Positions 7,601 through 18,064 of a stretch of 64,000 nt of DNA are shown here, piece by piece. The position numbers were made by a program, and so were the translations under genes. Each line of letters begins with the position of its first letter. The first letter of the stretch is position 1. The DNA comes from Rhodoligotrophos sp. CJ14 (GTDB lineage: Bacteria; Pseudomonadota; Alphaproteobacteria; Rhizobiales; Im1): positions 372,001 through 436,000 of the forward strand of contig NZ_CP133319.1 of NCBI RefSeq assembly GCF_038811545.1, given 5' to 3'. The notes under the pieces were generated by a model. The model searched no databases and was not told the origin of the DNA. It worked only from the letters and a program-made list of their open reading frames with translations.

Positions 7601-8782
7601 CTACACGAAGGGCGAGTTCCCTCCCAGCTCTTTCCGCGCACCTTCCGCAGCGAATAATGCGCGGACCCGCCTGAGCGTCTCCGCCATGGGATCCGGCAGC
7701 CTTTTCAGGTTGCGCGGTTGACGCTCACCCACCCGCATCGCATGGCCGGATGCCACCAGCTGATTAACGAAAGCCTCAACATCCCGATCGGGGGAATAGA
7801 GGCCGTGCGCCATCAATAGCCCCTTGAAGCCATGTGGACGCCTGCCGTCGCGCCGCCTCTTCATCCAGCCGTCGCGAGGAACCGGAAAGATCTCGGTGGG
7901 CTTGCCGCTTCTGCACGCCTCAGTGACCATCGAGACACTCTCGCCCGTAACGATGAAGCGGTCGGCAAGGGCAAGGAAGGCCTTGTAAGGGTTCTCGCGA
8001 TCCTTGTCCCAGATATGAATATAGGCCGGCGCGGTTACGCCGTTGCTGAGCACCGCGGCGTGGGCCGGATCGGTTCGCGGCGAGGTTGTCACCAACAGCG
8101 AACCGCCCAGCGCCCTTGCGCGTATCGAAGCCGTCTGCGCCAACAGTGAGATGGCCGTCCGGTCCAGCCGATAGGGGCGGCGGCTGCCGCCGATCAGCAC
8201 GGCGATCCACGGCCGTGGCAGGCTGGACAGCCTCTCGCTCCAGAGATTGAGCGTCTGCGTCGGCACCTCCGCCGGATCGTCAGTGAGCGGAACCAAATTA
8301 TGCAGGACATTGGGCGCGCGTGGCAGGCCATATTGCGGCGTGGTCACCACCAGATCGAACCAGGCCAACGGCGCGCGCGGCCGTCCCAGATGGACAAGAC
8401 GCGTCTTGCCCCCTGCCTTGCGGCGGATCCAGAGCGCGGCCGGTACCGAGCGGCGCCCGACCGCGATTACGAGATCGGGCCAGGGCGGCCGCAGCTCTTC
8501 CCGTGCCTCTGGGGTCAAGTTCCACAACTGGCTGCGGGAAACAACGTTAGGAACTCGGTATAACCCATTGAAACTGAGTTTTTTTACCTCAAAGCCCCAT
8601 CCCAGCCGCTGGGCGAGCGTCACCGCCTGTGCCGTATCGCCCAGATGAGCACCCGCCAGAACCCAGACTCGTGGGGTATCGGGTTCCTGATCATTCGCTG
8701 AAATCAGGGTTGCCCCCTCTCGTTGCCTATCATGCGAGGACATGATGTATCGCCAATGGCCGCGCGCCGACAGCCTCAACAT
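7601..8782 (-). CDS. ELM1/GtrOC1 family protein (DUF1022)
   Basis: 393 residues from the ATG at 8782; an internal ATG at 8743 would give 380. The conserved start of the family is seen in VWVLAGAHLGDTAQA. Later come LVIAVGRRSVPAALWI, PWIAVLIGGSRRPYRLD and a glycosyltransferase-like C-terminal region (FIVTGESVSMVTEACRSGKP). The family is named after plant ELM1, a mitochondrial fission factor, but bacterial members look like nucleotide-sugar glycosyltransferases. An envelope glycan role is inferred, not shown. It ends 25 bases before the tspO start on the same strand, so the two may be co-transcribed. Confidence 0.85.
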   Translation of the reverse strand: MLRLSARGHWRYIMSSHDRQREGATLISANDQEPDTPRVWVLAGAHLGDTAQAVTLAQRLGWGFEVKKLSFNGLYRVPNVVSRSQLWNLTPEAREELRPPWPDLVIAVGRRSVPAALWIRRKAGGKTRLVHLGRPRAPLAWFDLVVTTPQYGLPRAPNVLHNLVPLTDDPAEVPTQTLNLWSERLSSLPRPWIAVLIGGSRRPYRLDRTAISLLAQTASIRARALGGSLLVTTSPRTDPAHAAVLSNGVTAPAYIHIWDKDRENPYKAFLALADRFIVTGESVSMVTEACRSGKPTEIFPVPRDGWMKRRRDGRRPHGFKGLLMAHGLYSPDRDVEAFVNQLVASGHAMRVGERQPRNLKRLPDPMAETLRRVRALFAAEGARKELGGNSPFV

Positions 8783-8823
8783 GGGATTCGAGATGAAGTG
8801 CGCCGCCCATTGGACCCGTAGGT

Positions 8824-9537
8824 TCAGTCGAGTTGGGGCTTCCTATCCTCGAAAGTGAAGATGTGGTGACCGAGCCCCTGAGCCGCAGCGCTTGTGCCTT
8901 GATCGAGGAGTGGTTGAAGCGGCGAAGCGCTGTTGATGATGCTGACCGCATCCGATTTGGTCGTGCTGACCACGTGCGGCGCTTGCGAAAGCGCGGCCGC
9001 TTCCGCCCATCGCGCAGGGAATCCCGCAACATCCACTATGTCTTGAGGAGGGACCTGGTCGGCCGCGATCACATCCTCCGCAACCCCACCGGCGCGCGAC
9101 CCGTTCGGGTGGGGAATGGACCCGGGTGCCGGCACCGCTTCGGCCGGAACGATGTTGGCCTTGCCAACATCCTGCTCTGGCGCCTTTTCCAGCTCCGGGA
9201 AGAGCCTCTGTTGCAACGCTGTGGATCGCAAGGGCTTAGCCCTGGGGCGGACAGGATTGGGGATGATCTGGAGATCTGTCGGCGAAAGCGCTTGCTCCTC
9301 CGCCTTCGTGCTCAGCTTTTCAATGGTCGAGTTCTCCGGGGGAAAACTGCCGAGCACATAATTCGATGCGCCACTGGGAAACAAAGCAGCGGGCTCCACC
9401 TTCTCGGCACTCACTGCAGCCTGCGCAGTCCAACTCGGCATACTGGCCCGAACGCATCCCTGAAGAACGATACCACTCACCACGATACCAAACACGGACA
9501 AACCCAGCATCCGCCACTGGCGGTGTGGTCTGCTCAT
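8824..9537 (-). CDS. Hypothetical lipoprotein
   Basis: 237 residues. The start is the ATG at 9537, with GGGAGG five bases upstream; the open frame runs 20 codons further up without a better site. The N-terminus is a lipoprotein signal: basic residues, then a hydrophobic core ending in the lipobox LQGC (Cys about residue 28). The remainder is Pro/Ala/Glu-rich with no recognisable domain and is probably disordered or extended. It lies 41 bases upstream of the ELM1-like gene on the same strand. Function unknown. Confidence 0.7.
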   Translation of the reverse strand: MSRPHRQWRMLGLSVFGIVVSGIVLQGCVRASMPSWTAQAAVSAEKVEPAALFPSGASNYVLGSFPPENSTIEKLSTKAEEQALSPTDLQIIPNPVRPRAKPLRSTALQQRLFPELEKAPEQDVGKANIVPAEAVPAPGSIPHPNGSRAGGVAEDVIAADQVPPQDIVDVAGFPARWAEAAALSQAPHVVSTTKSDAVSIINSASPLQPLLDQGTSAAAQGLGHHIFTFEDRKPQLD

Positions 9538-9692
9538 GATCAGCCTCCCGAGCCGAATTTTGTAAACCAACCTGCGGCAAGGCTTTCGATTCTTCAATAC
9601 CTAAAGTTGTAGTCTCGCGAAATACAGGGTTGTGGCCGCGCCGACACGAGCTTGAGCATGGCGACCGGCGTAAGACGCTTGGCTCTTTCCGA

Positions 9693-10495
<803 letters not shown>

Positions 10496-11054
10496 AGCTC
10501 ATCATTCCATATAAGACAGCCAGCCGATCAGGCAGCCTGAGGGCCGCCAGGGCAAACAGCAATCGGTAGCGTTGAACTTATTGCCAAATGGTTAATGCCA
10601 CAACGCGGTGACAGCGGCAACCGCCGGCAGTGATCTTGTCCGGCAACTGCTTTTCCCATTGCAACGTATTGAAATACAAGCATATTAACCATGAATGTAA
10701 TCTGATGCAGGGCTTGTTAACCACGGGTTTGTCCGTTTCAGTTATTCAGGTATTGTATGCGACCGCACCTGAGGGACGAGCGGAGGCCACACTTGGGCGT
10801 CTGATCCTTTGTGTGTGGCGGCCATGAGACACCGGTCACATCTGCGACCGGCGGGGAGTTGAGCCCGTGCGGCGGGTTGGGCAATATCATGGTGCCACGC
10901 ACAGTGGTTTTGGGATGACGCCAGCGCAAGATATAGTCGTACAGTTGGTGTCTACGCTGTTCATCGATTTCTCTAGGTGCAAGTATGTTTGTTGCGCCTG
11001 AGTCCTGGCATGTGGCTCAGCGGTTAGTGAAGTGCGTTGCGGAGAGGCGGAGTA
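10496..11054. other. 559-bp intergenic region between hpt and the GPR-like gene
   Basis: I find no convincing gene here; a 65-codon frame at 10630-10827 has no ribosome binding site or family match. The left half (about 10560-10740) is AT-richer and holds three TTAACCAT/C sites. The right half (about 10780-10880) is GC-rich and can form hairpins: GGCCACAC with GTGTGTGGC (about 10785-10825) and CCGGTC with GACCGG (about 10834-10851). There is no T-run after them. They could be a 5' leader structure or a small RNA. Confidence 0.5.
10588..10724. promoter_or_regulatory. Cluster of three CtrA-like half-sites
   Basis: TTAACCAT occurs on the minus strand at 10588-10595 and on the plus strand at 10685-10692, and TTAACCAC at 10717-10724. 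The last two are 32 bases apart, about three helical turns. TTAACCAT resembles the half-site of the cell-cycle regulator CtrA (TTAA-N7-TTAA). No perfect full site is present. They lie between a phosphorelay gene and a polar-growth-type gene, both plausible CtrA targets. This is inference only. Confidence 0.3.
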
Positions 11055-14000
11055 ATGACCAGCAACCCCATCGACCCACGCAGAAGGTCGCAGAGACGTC
11101 TTATGAGGCGATCCGCAAGCGAAACTGATAGGTCGCGCACCATTCCCGCTGACGACATCGTTCCAGAAGTGGAGCGCCGTCGCGGGGGTGCTCCGCTGTC
11201 GGGACGTCCTGCCAATGAGAACGAGCCCACCACGGCTGCCCTCATTGGAAGCCTGAAGCGCAAACCTTCGAGCATGCCCTTCTGGGGTGCTGCGGTGATC
11301 TCCGTCTTGTGGGCGGCGATCGCAGTGACCTCCCTGATCGGATATTTTGGGTCGGAACCTGGCCGGAATTTGGCGGCCTCCGCCCCCACCCTGCCCGCCG
11401 CCATTCTGGCCATCGTCGCCGGCCTGCCGATCCTCCTGATCTGGAGCATCGCCTATATGATGCGGCGTGCCCAGCACATGCGGCAGGTTTCCGAGACCCT
11501 GGTCCATACCGCCATCCGCCTCGTGCGTCCGCAGGACGTGGCTAGCGAAGAGCTGTCGACCGTCACCGAGACAGTGCGCCGGGAAGTGTCGAACCTCCTG
11601 AGCAGCGTCGAGCAGGCGATCCAGCGCGCGAGCGAGCTTGAAACCCTCGTCCACAAGGAGATTTCAGCCCTAGAGCGCGCCTTCGGCGGCAATGAGGAGC
11701 GTATCAGGAACCTGGTCTCGGGCCTTGAAACCCAGCGCACAGCCCTCGAGGAAGCGGTTTATGTGCTGAGCGCCGAAGCCGGCCCGCTGCTCACCCGCTT
11801 TGAGAACAGCTCGGGCTCGCTCCGCAACATCGTGGATCAAGCCAGTGCAACGCTTCACTCCTTGGAGCATGGCCTCAAGGCCTCGACGCAAGAGCTTGCA
11901 GAGACGATCGAAACCATCGCGTCCAAGACCGGGAATGCCGGCCAAGAGATCACCGCGCAGACCGAGCGCCTGGAGCAGCTCGCCGGCAAGGTGATCGACG
12001 ACATCCGCGGCTTCTCCGGCGAGCTCGAGACGCAAGTCGCCACCCTGTCCAGGACCGCCGAGGACCTGTCGGGCACCAATCTCCAGATCTCGACAGAGAT
12101 GGAGCGGATGACCCAGCAGTTTTCAGGCCAGGTCCAGGAGAGCGCCCAGAACGTCATCCAGGCGATTCGCTTGGCAACGTCGGGGCTGGACGACGCCAAC
12201 CAGGGCTTCGTCAACCACCTCACCAGCACGGCCGATGCGATCCACAGCCAGTTCAGAGACTCGAGCGAAGGCTATCTGCAGCTGATCCGGTCGACGAGCG
12301 CGGATCTGACCAACGCGCATATGGACGCGACCAACAACCTCGATCACATCAGCAGCCGCTTCAAGGATGAGCTGCGCGACTCCGCCGGTGAGATCGTGGA
12401 ACTGCTGCAAACCACAAGTTCCGACGTCACCTATCAGATCCGCGAATCGTCCCACGAGGTGGCTCAGCAGCTGCAACGTTCGGGGACCGAGCTTGCGGGT
12501 CAGATCGACATGTCTGGCAACGCGGTCACCGAGCGGCTCCTTCATGTCAGCACGGGCTTTATCGAGAACCTCTCGCGCGCCCGTTCCGAGCTGTTCGATT
12601 ATCTTGAGCGCTTCGGCACGGAGATGACCGAACGCCTCGAGCAGACCTCGGTCGCCTTTATCGAGCGCTGCGAATCCAGCAATGCGCGCATGGCCGAGCA
12701 GCTCAAGAGCACCTCAGCGGAGGTTGCTTCGGGTCTCGACCTGTCGGCGGAGAACATCATCGCCCGCTTCGACTCCCGGGCCGGCGAGGTCGTTCACACC
12801 CTCAACGAGACCGGGGACCATCTGTTCGTCCGCCTTGACGATACGGTAAGGAGCCTTGGAACGAAGCTGGATGACGCGAGCGAGCTGTTCGAGCGGGTGA
12901 CGAATGACGTCTCCTCGCGCATCGACGAGACCGGCACACGTTTCGCAACCGATGTCGAGGATGTCAGCAAGCGCGTCCTTTCGCGCATCGAGGAAGCCAC
13001 CACCAGCCTCACCTACAGCCTTGACGGAACCAGCGAGCGCCTGGTTGGCCATATCGACAATGCCGCCACACGGGCGAGCACGACAGTGGGCAGCGTCGGT
13101 GACCGCGTCATCGAGCATTTCGATGCGAGCACCGAGAGCTTCCGCAGCACCTTTGAGGACGCCAGCGGCCGCCTCTCCAGTCAGCTGGACAGCGCGACCC
13201 GCGATATCAGCCGGATCGTCCAGGGTGCCGGCGATCGCTTCTCGACGCGCGTCGATGAAGTCATCCAGCTGGTCGACACGAATCTCGGCAGTGCCGCCGA
13301 GCGCGTCGCGGGCGAACTTGATCGCTCGGCCCGCGAAGTTGCCGGCAATCTCGAAGCGGCGAGTGTCACGCTCGTATCGCAGGTGGGTGATGTCGCAGGC
13401 TCGATCGGTGAGCGGCTCGACGAGACCGGGGCCCGGGTTGCCCAGCAGCTCAATGACATGGTCGGCGCGATCTCCGGCACACTTGAGAACACGAGCGACC
13501 GCGCTGTCTCGCAGATCGCGACCCTCACCGGTTCGGTGACCGAGGGTCTGCACGCGACGGGCGAACGCATCGTCGGCGAGATCGGCGACATGGTCGCGTC
13601 CGTCAATCAGTCGCTGGAGGGCACGAGCGATCGCGTCATCGGGCGCGTCAGCTCGCTCGCCAATACGGTCAATCGCAATATCGAATTGGCGAGCCAGAGG
13701 ACGATCGCCCAAGTCGAGGAGACGGCCGGTGCATTGCGCACCGAGCTTGAGACTTCCTCCAGCCGCGTGGCCGACGAGCTCGGCAGCCTGGTCGGCGTTC
13801 TGACCGGCAACTTGACCTCCACCAGCGATCAGGTGGTCGGCGAGATCCATGGGGCCGTCGACACCGTTGGCACCAGGCTTGACGGCGCGCGCAACAGCGT
13901 CGTCGCCAGCATTGGCGCCATGGTCGGCCAGATCGGCGACGGCCTGCAATCCACGAGCACGCAAGTCATCCGCGAAATCGGCGAGATCGCGGGCAGTGTC

Positions 14001-16886
14001 AGCCGCGAGCTCTCCTCGACCGGCGATCAGGTCATCACCAATCTCGGCGACATCGCAGGCCTCGTGCGCAGCGATCTTGCAGCAACCGGTGATCGCGTGG
14101 TTGGCGATGTCGGCGATGCTCTCGATTCCGTCAATCAGGCGATCGTCACCACCAGTGACCAGCTCGTGGGCCGCGTTGGCATCCTGGTTGGCACCGTGCA
14201 TCGCGATCTCGAAACCACCCGCGAGCGGCTGGTGGCCCAGCTCAACGACACCGCCGGTGGCATCAGCCGGTCGGTGAACCAGACTGGCGAGACGATCATC
14301 GGCAAGCTTGGCGATGCAGTGACGACGCTCACCTTCACCTTGAATGCCACCAAGACCGAGGCCGTCGGCAATATCGAGAGCTTGGTGCAGTCGCTGGCCT
14401 CCACAATCGGCAGCACCAGCGAGCGCGTGAGCGCAGATGTTGACGGGCTGGCGGGCAGCTTCACCACCACGGTCGAATCCCTGCGCCAGCGTGTTCTCGG
14501 GGAGATCGAGGAGGCGGTCACCGGGCTCAATCAGAACCTGGATTCGACCGGCGGCAAACTGGTGAGCCAGATCCATCTGGCCACGGGCAACTTCAACCGC
14601 ACCATTCTCTCCACCAACGAAGAGGTCTTTGCGAATATGGACCAGGCCGCCGGCTCGGTCCGCGAGAGCATTGCAAAGATCGGCACCGAGGTTGTGGATC
14701 GGTTCAACCTGACCTCCTCAGAGGTCACGCGCCGCCTGGAAGAGTCGACGGACCGCTTCGACCAGGCCGCAGCGAGCGCAACCGAAAAGCTGCAATCGGC
14801 AAGCACTATCTTCAACGACGTGGTGGAGAAGGCCAGCAGCCGAATCTTCGACGACGTGGACCGGGTGGTCGATCAGGTGGCCGATCGCGTCGGAATCGTT
14901 GGCAGCAGCATTGCCGAGCGCTTCGAGCGCGCGACCAGCGATGTCTCACATCATCTCGACCGGGCAACCGTCACGCTCGAGACCACCGGTTCGGAAACGG
15001 CCCTACGGCTCGAGGATGCCGGTGCGAAATTCGCCAAGCACCTCACCACGGCGAACGAGTATTTCACCGCGCAGCTCAACGAGAGCGCATCCGATCTCGA
15101 TGCGCGCCTCGAACGGATCAGCCAGAGCGTCACGGGCGGGCTGCACAAGGTGGTGGAGGACATCCTCACCTCTCTCGCAACCCAAGGGACCGACATCACC
15201 GCGCGGATCCAGGGCACGAGCACGAAGATCACCACCGATCTCCAGCTCATCACCAGCGCGCTGCATGACCAGCTCGACACCACGAGCACGGCGGTCATGG
15301 AGGAATTCGGCTCGATCGGCGGCAGACTGTCGAACGAGCTCAGCGGGCTGACCTCTCGCCTCACCGAGGAGGTCGGCGCGCTCACCTCCTCCACCACCGA
15401 AAACCTGTCGCGGACCGTCGAGCAGCTGACCCAGCGGATCGAAGAGATGGGTCGGGACATCCGCACCCAGCTCGACGAGCGCAGCCGGACTGTCGTCGAG
15501 CAATTCGCGGAGACCGGAGAAAAGGTTACCGGACAGGTTGGCGATACCAGCGAAACTGTTGTCGCACGCCTGGGCCAGATGACCACCCTGCTCCAGGATA
15601 CGATGCAGACCTTCCAGTCGGAGGTCGATCGCATCGTGGACAGCCGCGAGGAAACCTTCAGCGCCGTGCTCGACCGTCTCGGCAAGAAGGCCGAGGAGCT
15701 CGACAACGTCATGCGCAGCTTCACCGGTCTGGTCGAAGACTCCTTGCTGCTTGTCGAGCGCCGGGCCCGCGAGGTCGGCGCGCAGCTCGAGGGCCAGACG
15801 AGCCACACCGCACGCAGCTTCGATCAGGAGCTCAAGCGGCTCGAGACGCAGGCTGAGCAGCAGATCGGCGCTGCCGCAGCCAAGCTGCAGGCCCAATGTG
15901 ACCGGGCGCTGGCGGCCATGGGTGAGATCCTCTCCAGCACGACCGGCCAGTTCAATCAGACGGCTCAGGAGATGCGCTCGACCGCCCAGCTCGTGGCAAA
16001 GGAGATCGACGCGACCCGAAGTGAGATGCGGCGAGCGATCCTCGAATTGCCCGATGAGACCCGCAGCAATGCGGATGCCATGCGCCAGGTGATCACGGAT
16101 CAGCTGGCAGCCCTCACGGCCCTTGCCGAGGTGGTGAAGCGGCATGGTAAGGCGCTCGATCTCTCAGCCCCTGGCAACACTGTCATAGACAAGCCGGAGG
16201 CAACTGCACGCCTGGGAAAATCTGAGGGCGCCGCGTCCGCAGCCCCCCAAGCACGGACGTCAGGCGCCCTGAAACCCGCAGTGACTCTCCAACCGAGCAG
16301 GAACCTCTTTCTGGATGTCAACAACCGCGCCCTCCCGGTGCGGGTCGATGAGCCAGGCGTGATCACGGCCCCGGAACCGGCGGTCATCACGGCCAAGGCC
16401 TCGCCGGTGATCACGCCCAATCTGCCCGCGTTCGACCAGCCGGTTGACCTGACCGAGCCGGAGACACGCGAGGCTTCGGTCGTGCCTGGGGATGATCCGG
16501 CCGAGATCCCGCTGGAACTCTTGCCCGACCGTGCACAGCAGATCTTCGGCCGTCTCTATGACATCTCCGTCGATCTCACCCGAGCGCTGGACGAGATGCC
16601 GCCGGCCGACATTTGGCGTCGCTACAAGAGCGGTGAGCGGGATGCCTTCATGCGGCGCCTCTGGGCGCTCGAGAGCGACGAGCTGCGCGCCAACATTGCC
16701 GAACGCTATCAGCATGAGGCAGCCTTCCAGGCGGATGTGCGCAGCTACATGTCGGAATTCGAGAGCCTGTTGGATGCGGTCTCCAGCACCCGCAACGGCG
16801 ATGATCTGGTGGATGCCTGCCTGGCCACGGAAGCCGGCAAGATCTACCTGATGCTCGGCAAATCCTCAGGCCGCATCAAAGCCTAG
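11055..16886 (+). CDS. Giant coiled-coil membrane protein, GPR/RgsE-like polar growth factor
   Basis: 1943 residues from the ATG at 11055 (GGAGAGG upstream; an in-frame TTG lies at 11037). A basic N-terminal tail is followed by two membrane segments at about 76-98 and 112-135. A huge helical region follows (about 140-1690). Much of it repeats with a 22-residue period, seen in successive blocks starting TGDQVITNLGD, TGDRVVGDVGD, TSDQLVGRVGI, TRERLVAQLND, TGETIIGKLGD. After a Pro-rich linker, a globular C-terminal domain of about 130 residues begins near LLPDRAQQIFGRLYDIS. This architecture matches the growth pole ring protein GPR of Agrobacterium (RgsE in Sinorhizobium), a very large protein needed for polar growth. 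The assignment is from memory of architecture. A terminator closes the transcript. Confidence 0.8.
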   Translation: MTSNPIDPRRRSQRRLMRRSASETDRSRTIPADDIVPEVERRRGGAPLSGRPANENEPTTAALIGSLKRKPSSMPFWGAAVISVLWAAIAVTSLIGYFGSEPGRNLAASAPTLPAAILAIVAGLPILLIWSIAYMMRRAQHMRQVSETLVHTAIRLVRPQDVASEELSTVTETVRREVSNLLSSVEQAIQRASELETLVHKEISALERAFGGNEERIRNLVSGLETQRTALEEAVYVLSAEAGPLLTRFENSSGSLRNIVDQASATLHSLEHGLKASTQELAETIETIASKTGNAGQEITAQTERLEQLAGKVIDDIRGFSGELETQVATLSRTAEDLSGTNLQISTEMERMTQQFSGQVQESAQNVIQAIRLATSGLDDANQGFVNHLTSTADAIHSQFRDSSEGYLQLIRSTSADLTNAHMDATNNLDHISSRFKDELRDSAGEIVELLQTTSSDVTYQIRESSHEVAQQLQRSGTELAGQIDMSGNAVTERLLHVSTGFIENLSRARSELFDYLERFGTEMTERLEQTSVAFIERCESSNARMAEQLKSTSAEVASGLDLSAENIIARFDSRAGEVVHTLNETGDHLFVRLDDTVRSLGTKLDDASELFERVTNDVSSRIDETGTRFATDVEDVSKRVLSRIEEATTSLTYSLDGTSERLVGHIDNAATRASTTVGSVGDRVIEHFDASTESFRSTFEDASGRLSSQLDSATRDISRIVQGAGDRFSTRVDEVIQLVDTNLGSAAERVAGELDRSAREVAGNLEAASVTLVSQVGDVAGSIGERLDETGARVAQQLNDMVGAISGTLENTSDRAVSQIATLTGSVTEGLHATGERIVGEIGDMVASVNQSLEGTSDRVIGRVSSLANTVNRNIELASQRTIAQVEETAGALRTELETSSSRVADELGSLVGVLTGNLTSTSDQVVGEIHGAVDTVGTRLDGARNSVVASIGAMVGQIGDGLQSTSTQVIREIGEIAGSVSRELSSTGDQVITNLGDIAGLVRSDLAATGDRVVGDVGDALDSVNQAIVTTSDQLVGRVGILVGTVHRDLETTRERLVAQLNDTAGGISRSVNQTGETIIGKLGDAVTTLTFTLNATKTEAVGNIESLVQSLASTIGSTSERVSADVDGLAGSFTTTVESLRQRVLGEIEEAVTGLNQNLDSTGGKLVSQIHLATGNFNRTILSTNEEVFANMDQAAGSVRESIAKIGTEVVDRFNLTSSEVTRRLEESTDRFDQAAASATEKLQSASTIFNDVVEKASSRIFDDVDRVVDQVADRVGIVGSSIAERFERATSDVSHHLDRATVTLETTGSETALRLEDAGAKFAKHLTTANEYFTAQLNESASDLDARLERISQSVTGGLHKVVEDILTSLATQGTDITARIQGTSTKITTDLQLITSALHDQLDTTSTAVMEEFGSIGGRLSNELSGLTSRLTEEVGALTSSTTENLSRTVEQLTQRIEEMGRDIRTQLDERSRTVVEQFAETGEKVTGQVGDTSETVVARLGQMTTLLQDTMQTFQSEVDRIVDSREETFSAVLDRLGKKAEELDNVMRSFTGLVEDSLLLVERRAREVGAQLEGQTSHTARSFDQELKRLETQAEQQIGAAAAKLQAQCDRALAAMGEILSSTTGQFNQTAQEMRSTAQLVAKEIDATRSEMRRAILELPDETRSNADAMRQVITDQLAALTALAEVVKRHGKALDLSAPGNTVIDKPEATARLGKSEGAASAAPQARTSGALKPAVTLQPSRNLFLDVNNRALPVRVDEPGVITAPEPAVITAKASPVITPNLPAFDQPVDLTEPETREASVVPGDDPAEIPLELLPDRAQQIFGRLYDISVDLTRALDEMPPADIWRRYKSGERDAFMRRLWALESDELRANIAERYQHEAAFQADVRSYMSEFESLLDAVSSTRNGDDLVDACLATEAGKIYLMLGKSSGRIKA

Positions 16887-16938
16887 CGGACAAGACCGGC
16901 GGGTCCGCCCAGCCGGTTTTCCGCCTGCGACGACATAA

Positions 16939-16970
16939 ACGCCTGTCCGCCCTTGCGGACGGGCGTTTTT
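16939..16970 (+). terminator. Rho-independent terminator after the GPR-like gene
   Basis: A 12-bp stem (ACGCCTGTCCGC at 16939-16950, GCGGACGGGCGT at 16955-16966, one G-U pair) with loop CCTT runs into a short T-tract. It lies about 50 bases after the stop codon. Confidence 0.85.
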
Positions 16971-17034
16971 CGGTGTTTGAGAGACTGTCCGTCGCATTGC
17001 AATCCGAATAACGGCGGGATCTCAGGAGACGATT

Positions 17035-18045
17035 ATGGAAATTGCCAAGCCCTATCTGATGTTCTTGGGCGATGTTCACGATCAGCTGGCGGCAAAGACG
17101 GCGCAAGGTGTGGTGGACTGGCGGCGGGAATGGTGCATCGGCCAGCTGCGGCTGCCCGGCTGCAAGGCAGATTGTGGGTTGAAGGACACGACCATCGCCG
17201 AGGCGGTTGCCGCCGGGGCCAAGACCATGGTCGTCGGCGTGGTGAATGCCGGGGGTGTGCTGCCGGATCACTGGATTTCGGTGATCGTTCAGGCGCTTGA
17301 GAGCGGCCTTGATGTCGCAACCGGACTACACAAACGTCTAAGGTCGGTTCCTGAGATCGCCGCAGCCGCCGAGAAATATGGCCGCAAGCTGCACGACGTC
17401 CGCTTCTCCGACCAGACCTTCGCCACCGGCAAGGGCACCAAGCGGCCCGGACTGCGCCTGCTGACCGTCGGCACCGACTGCTCCGTGGGCAAGAAATACA
17501 CCACCCTTGCGCTCGAGAAAGAGATGCGCGCCCGTGGCATCGATGCGGATTTCCGCGCCACTGGTCAGACGGGTGTCCTCATTTCCGGTCGCGGCGTCGC
17601 CATCGATGCGGTCGTTGCCGACTTCATCTCGGGTGCGGCTGAGTGGATCTCGCCTGCCGCTGCGGAGAACCATTGGGATCTGATCGAGGGTCAGGGTTCG
17701 CTCTTCCACCCCTCCTTCGCGGGCGTCAGCCTCGGCCTCCTGCATGGCTCCCAGCCCGATGCCTTCGTGGTCTGCCATGAGCCGACCCGCAAGACCATGC
17801 GCGGTGTGCAGCATCCCTTGCCCACCATCGGCCAAGTGATCGAGCGCAACATCATCGAGGGGCAGCTCACCAATCCGAACATCCGCTGTGTCGGCATTGC
17901 CGTGAACACCCAGGCGCTGGGTGACGCCGAGGCGAAAGCCTATCTCGGTGAGCTCGAGCGCGAATATTCACTCCCTGCGACCGACCCGATCCGCTACGGT
18001 GTAGGCTCGCTCGTGGACAATGTCCTCAAGCAGTTCCCACGCTGA
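17035..18045 (+). CDS. dgcN: DgcN-type N-acetyltransferase (DUF1611), D-glutamate catabolism
   Basis: 336 residues. The DUF1611 family has an N-terminal Rossmann-like domain and a C-terminal P-loop domain. The nucleotide-binding loop is GTDCSVGKKYTT at about residues 145-156. Other conserved pieces are CIGQLRLPGCKADCGL and LIEGQGSLFHPSFAGVSLGLL. In characterised DgcN-DgcA pairs, D-glutamate is N-acetylated by DgcN and the N-acetyl-D-glutamate is then racemised by DgcA. The gene next door is the matching enolase-superfamily epimerase, 19 bases downstream, which supports this role over other DUF1611 functions. The ATG at 17035 follows CAGGAG. Confidence 0.88.
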   Translation: MEIAKPYLMFLGDVHDQLAAKTAQGVVDWRREWCIGQLRLPGCKADCGLKDTTIAEAVAAGAKTMVVGVVNAGGVLPDHWISVIVQALESGLDVATGLHKRLRSVPEIAAAAEKYGRKLHDVRFSDQTFATGKGTKRPGLRLLTVGTDCSVGKKYTTLALEKEMRARGIDADFRATGQTGVLISGRGVAIDAVVADFISGAAEWISPAAAENHWDLIEGQGSLFHPSFAGVSLGLLHGSQPDAFVVCHEPTRKTMRGVQHPLPTIGQVIERNIIEGQLTNPNIRCVGIAVNTQALGDAEAKAYLGELEREYSLPATDPIRYGVGSLVDNVLKQFPR

Positions 18046-18064
18046 TTGTGAAAGCATCCACGCC

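Noticed and set aside
10630-10827. 65-codon frame in the hpt-GPR intergenic region
   Set aside because: No ribosome binding site, no recognisable sequence, and it runs across the putative CtrA sites.
12714-14576. 620-codon open frame on the minus strand inside the GPR-like gene
   Set aside because: It is antisense to a clearly coding repeat gene, lacks a family match, and its low-complexity composition follows from the repeated plus-strand codons.
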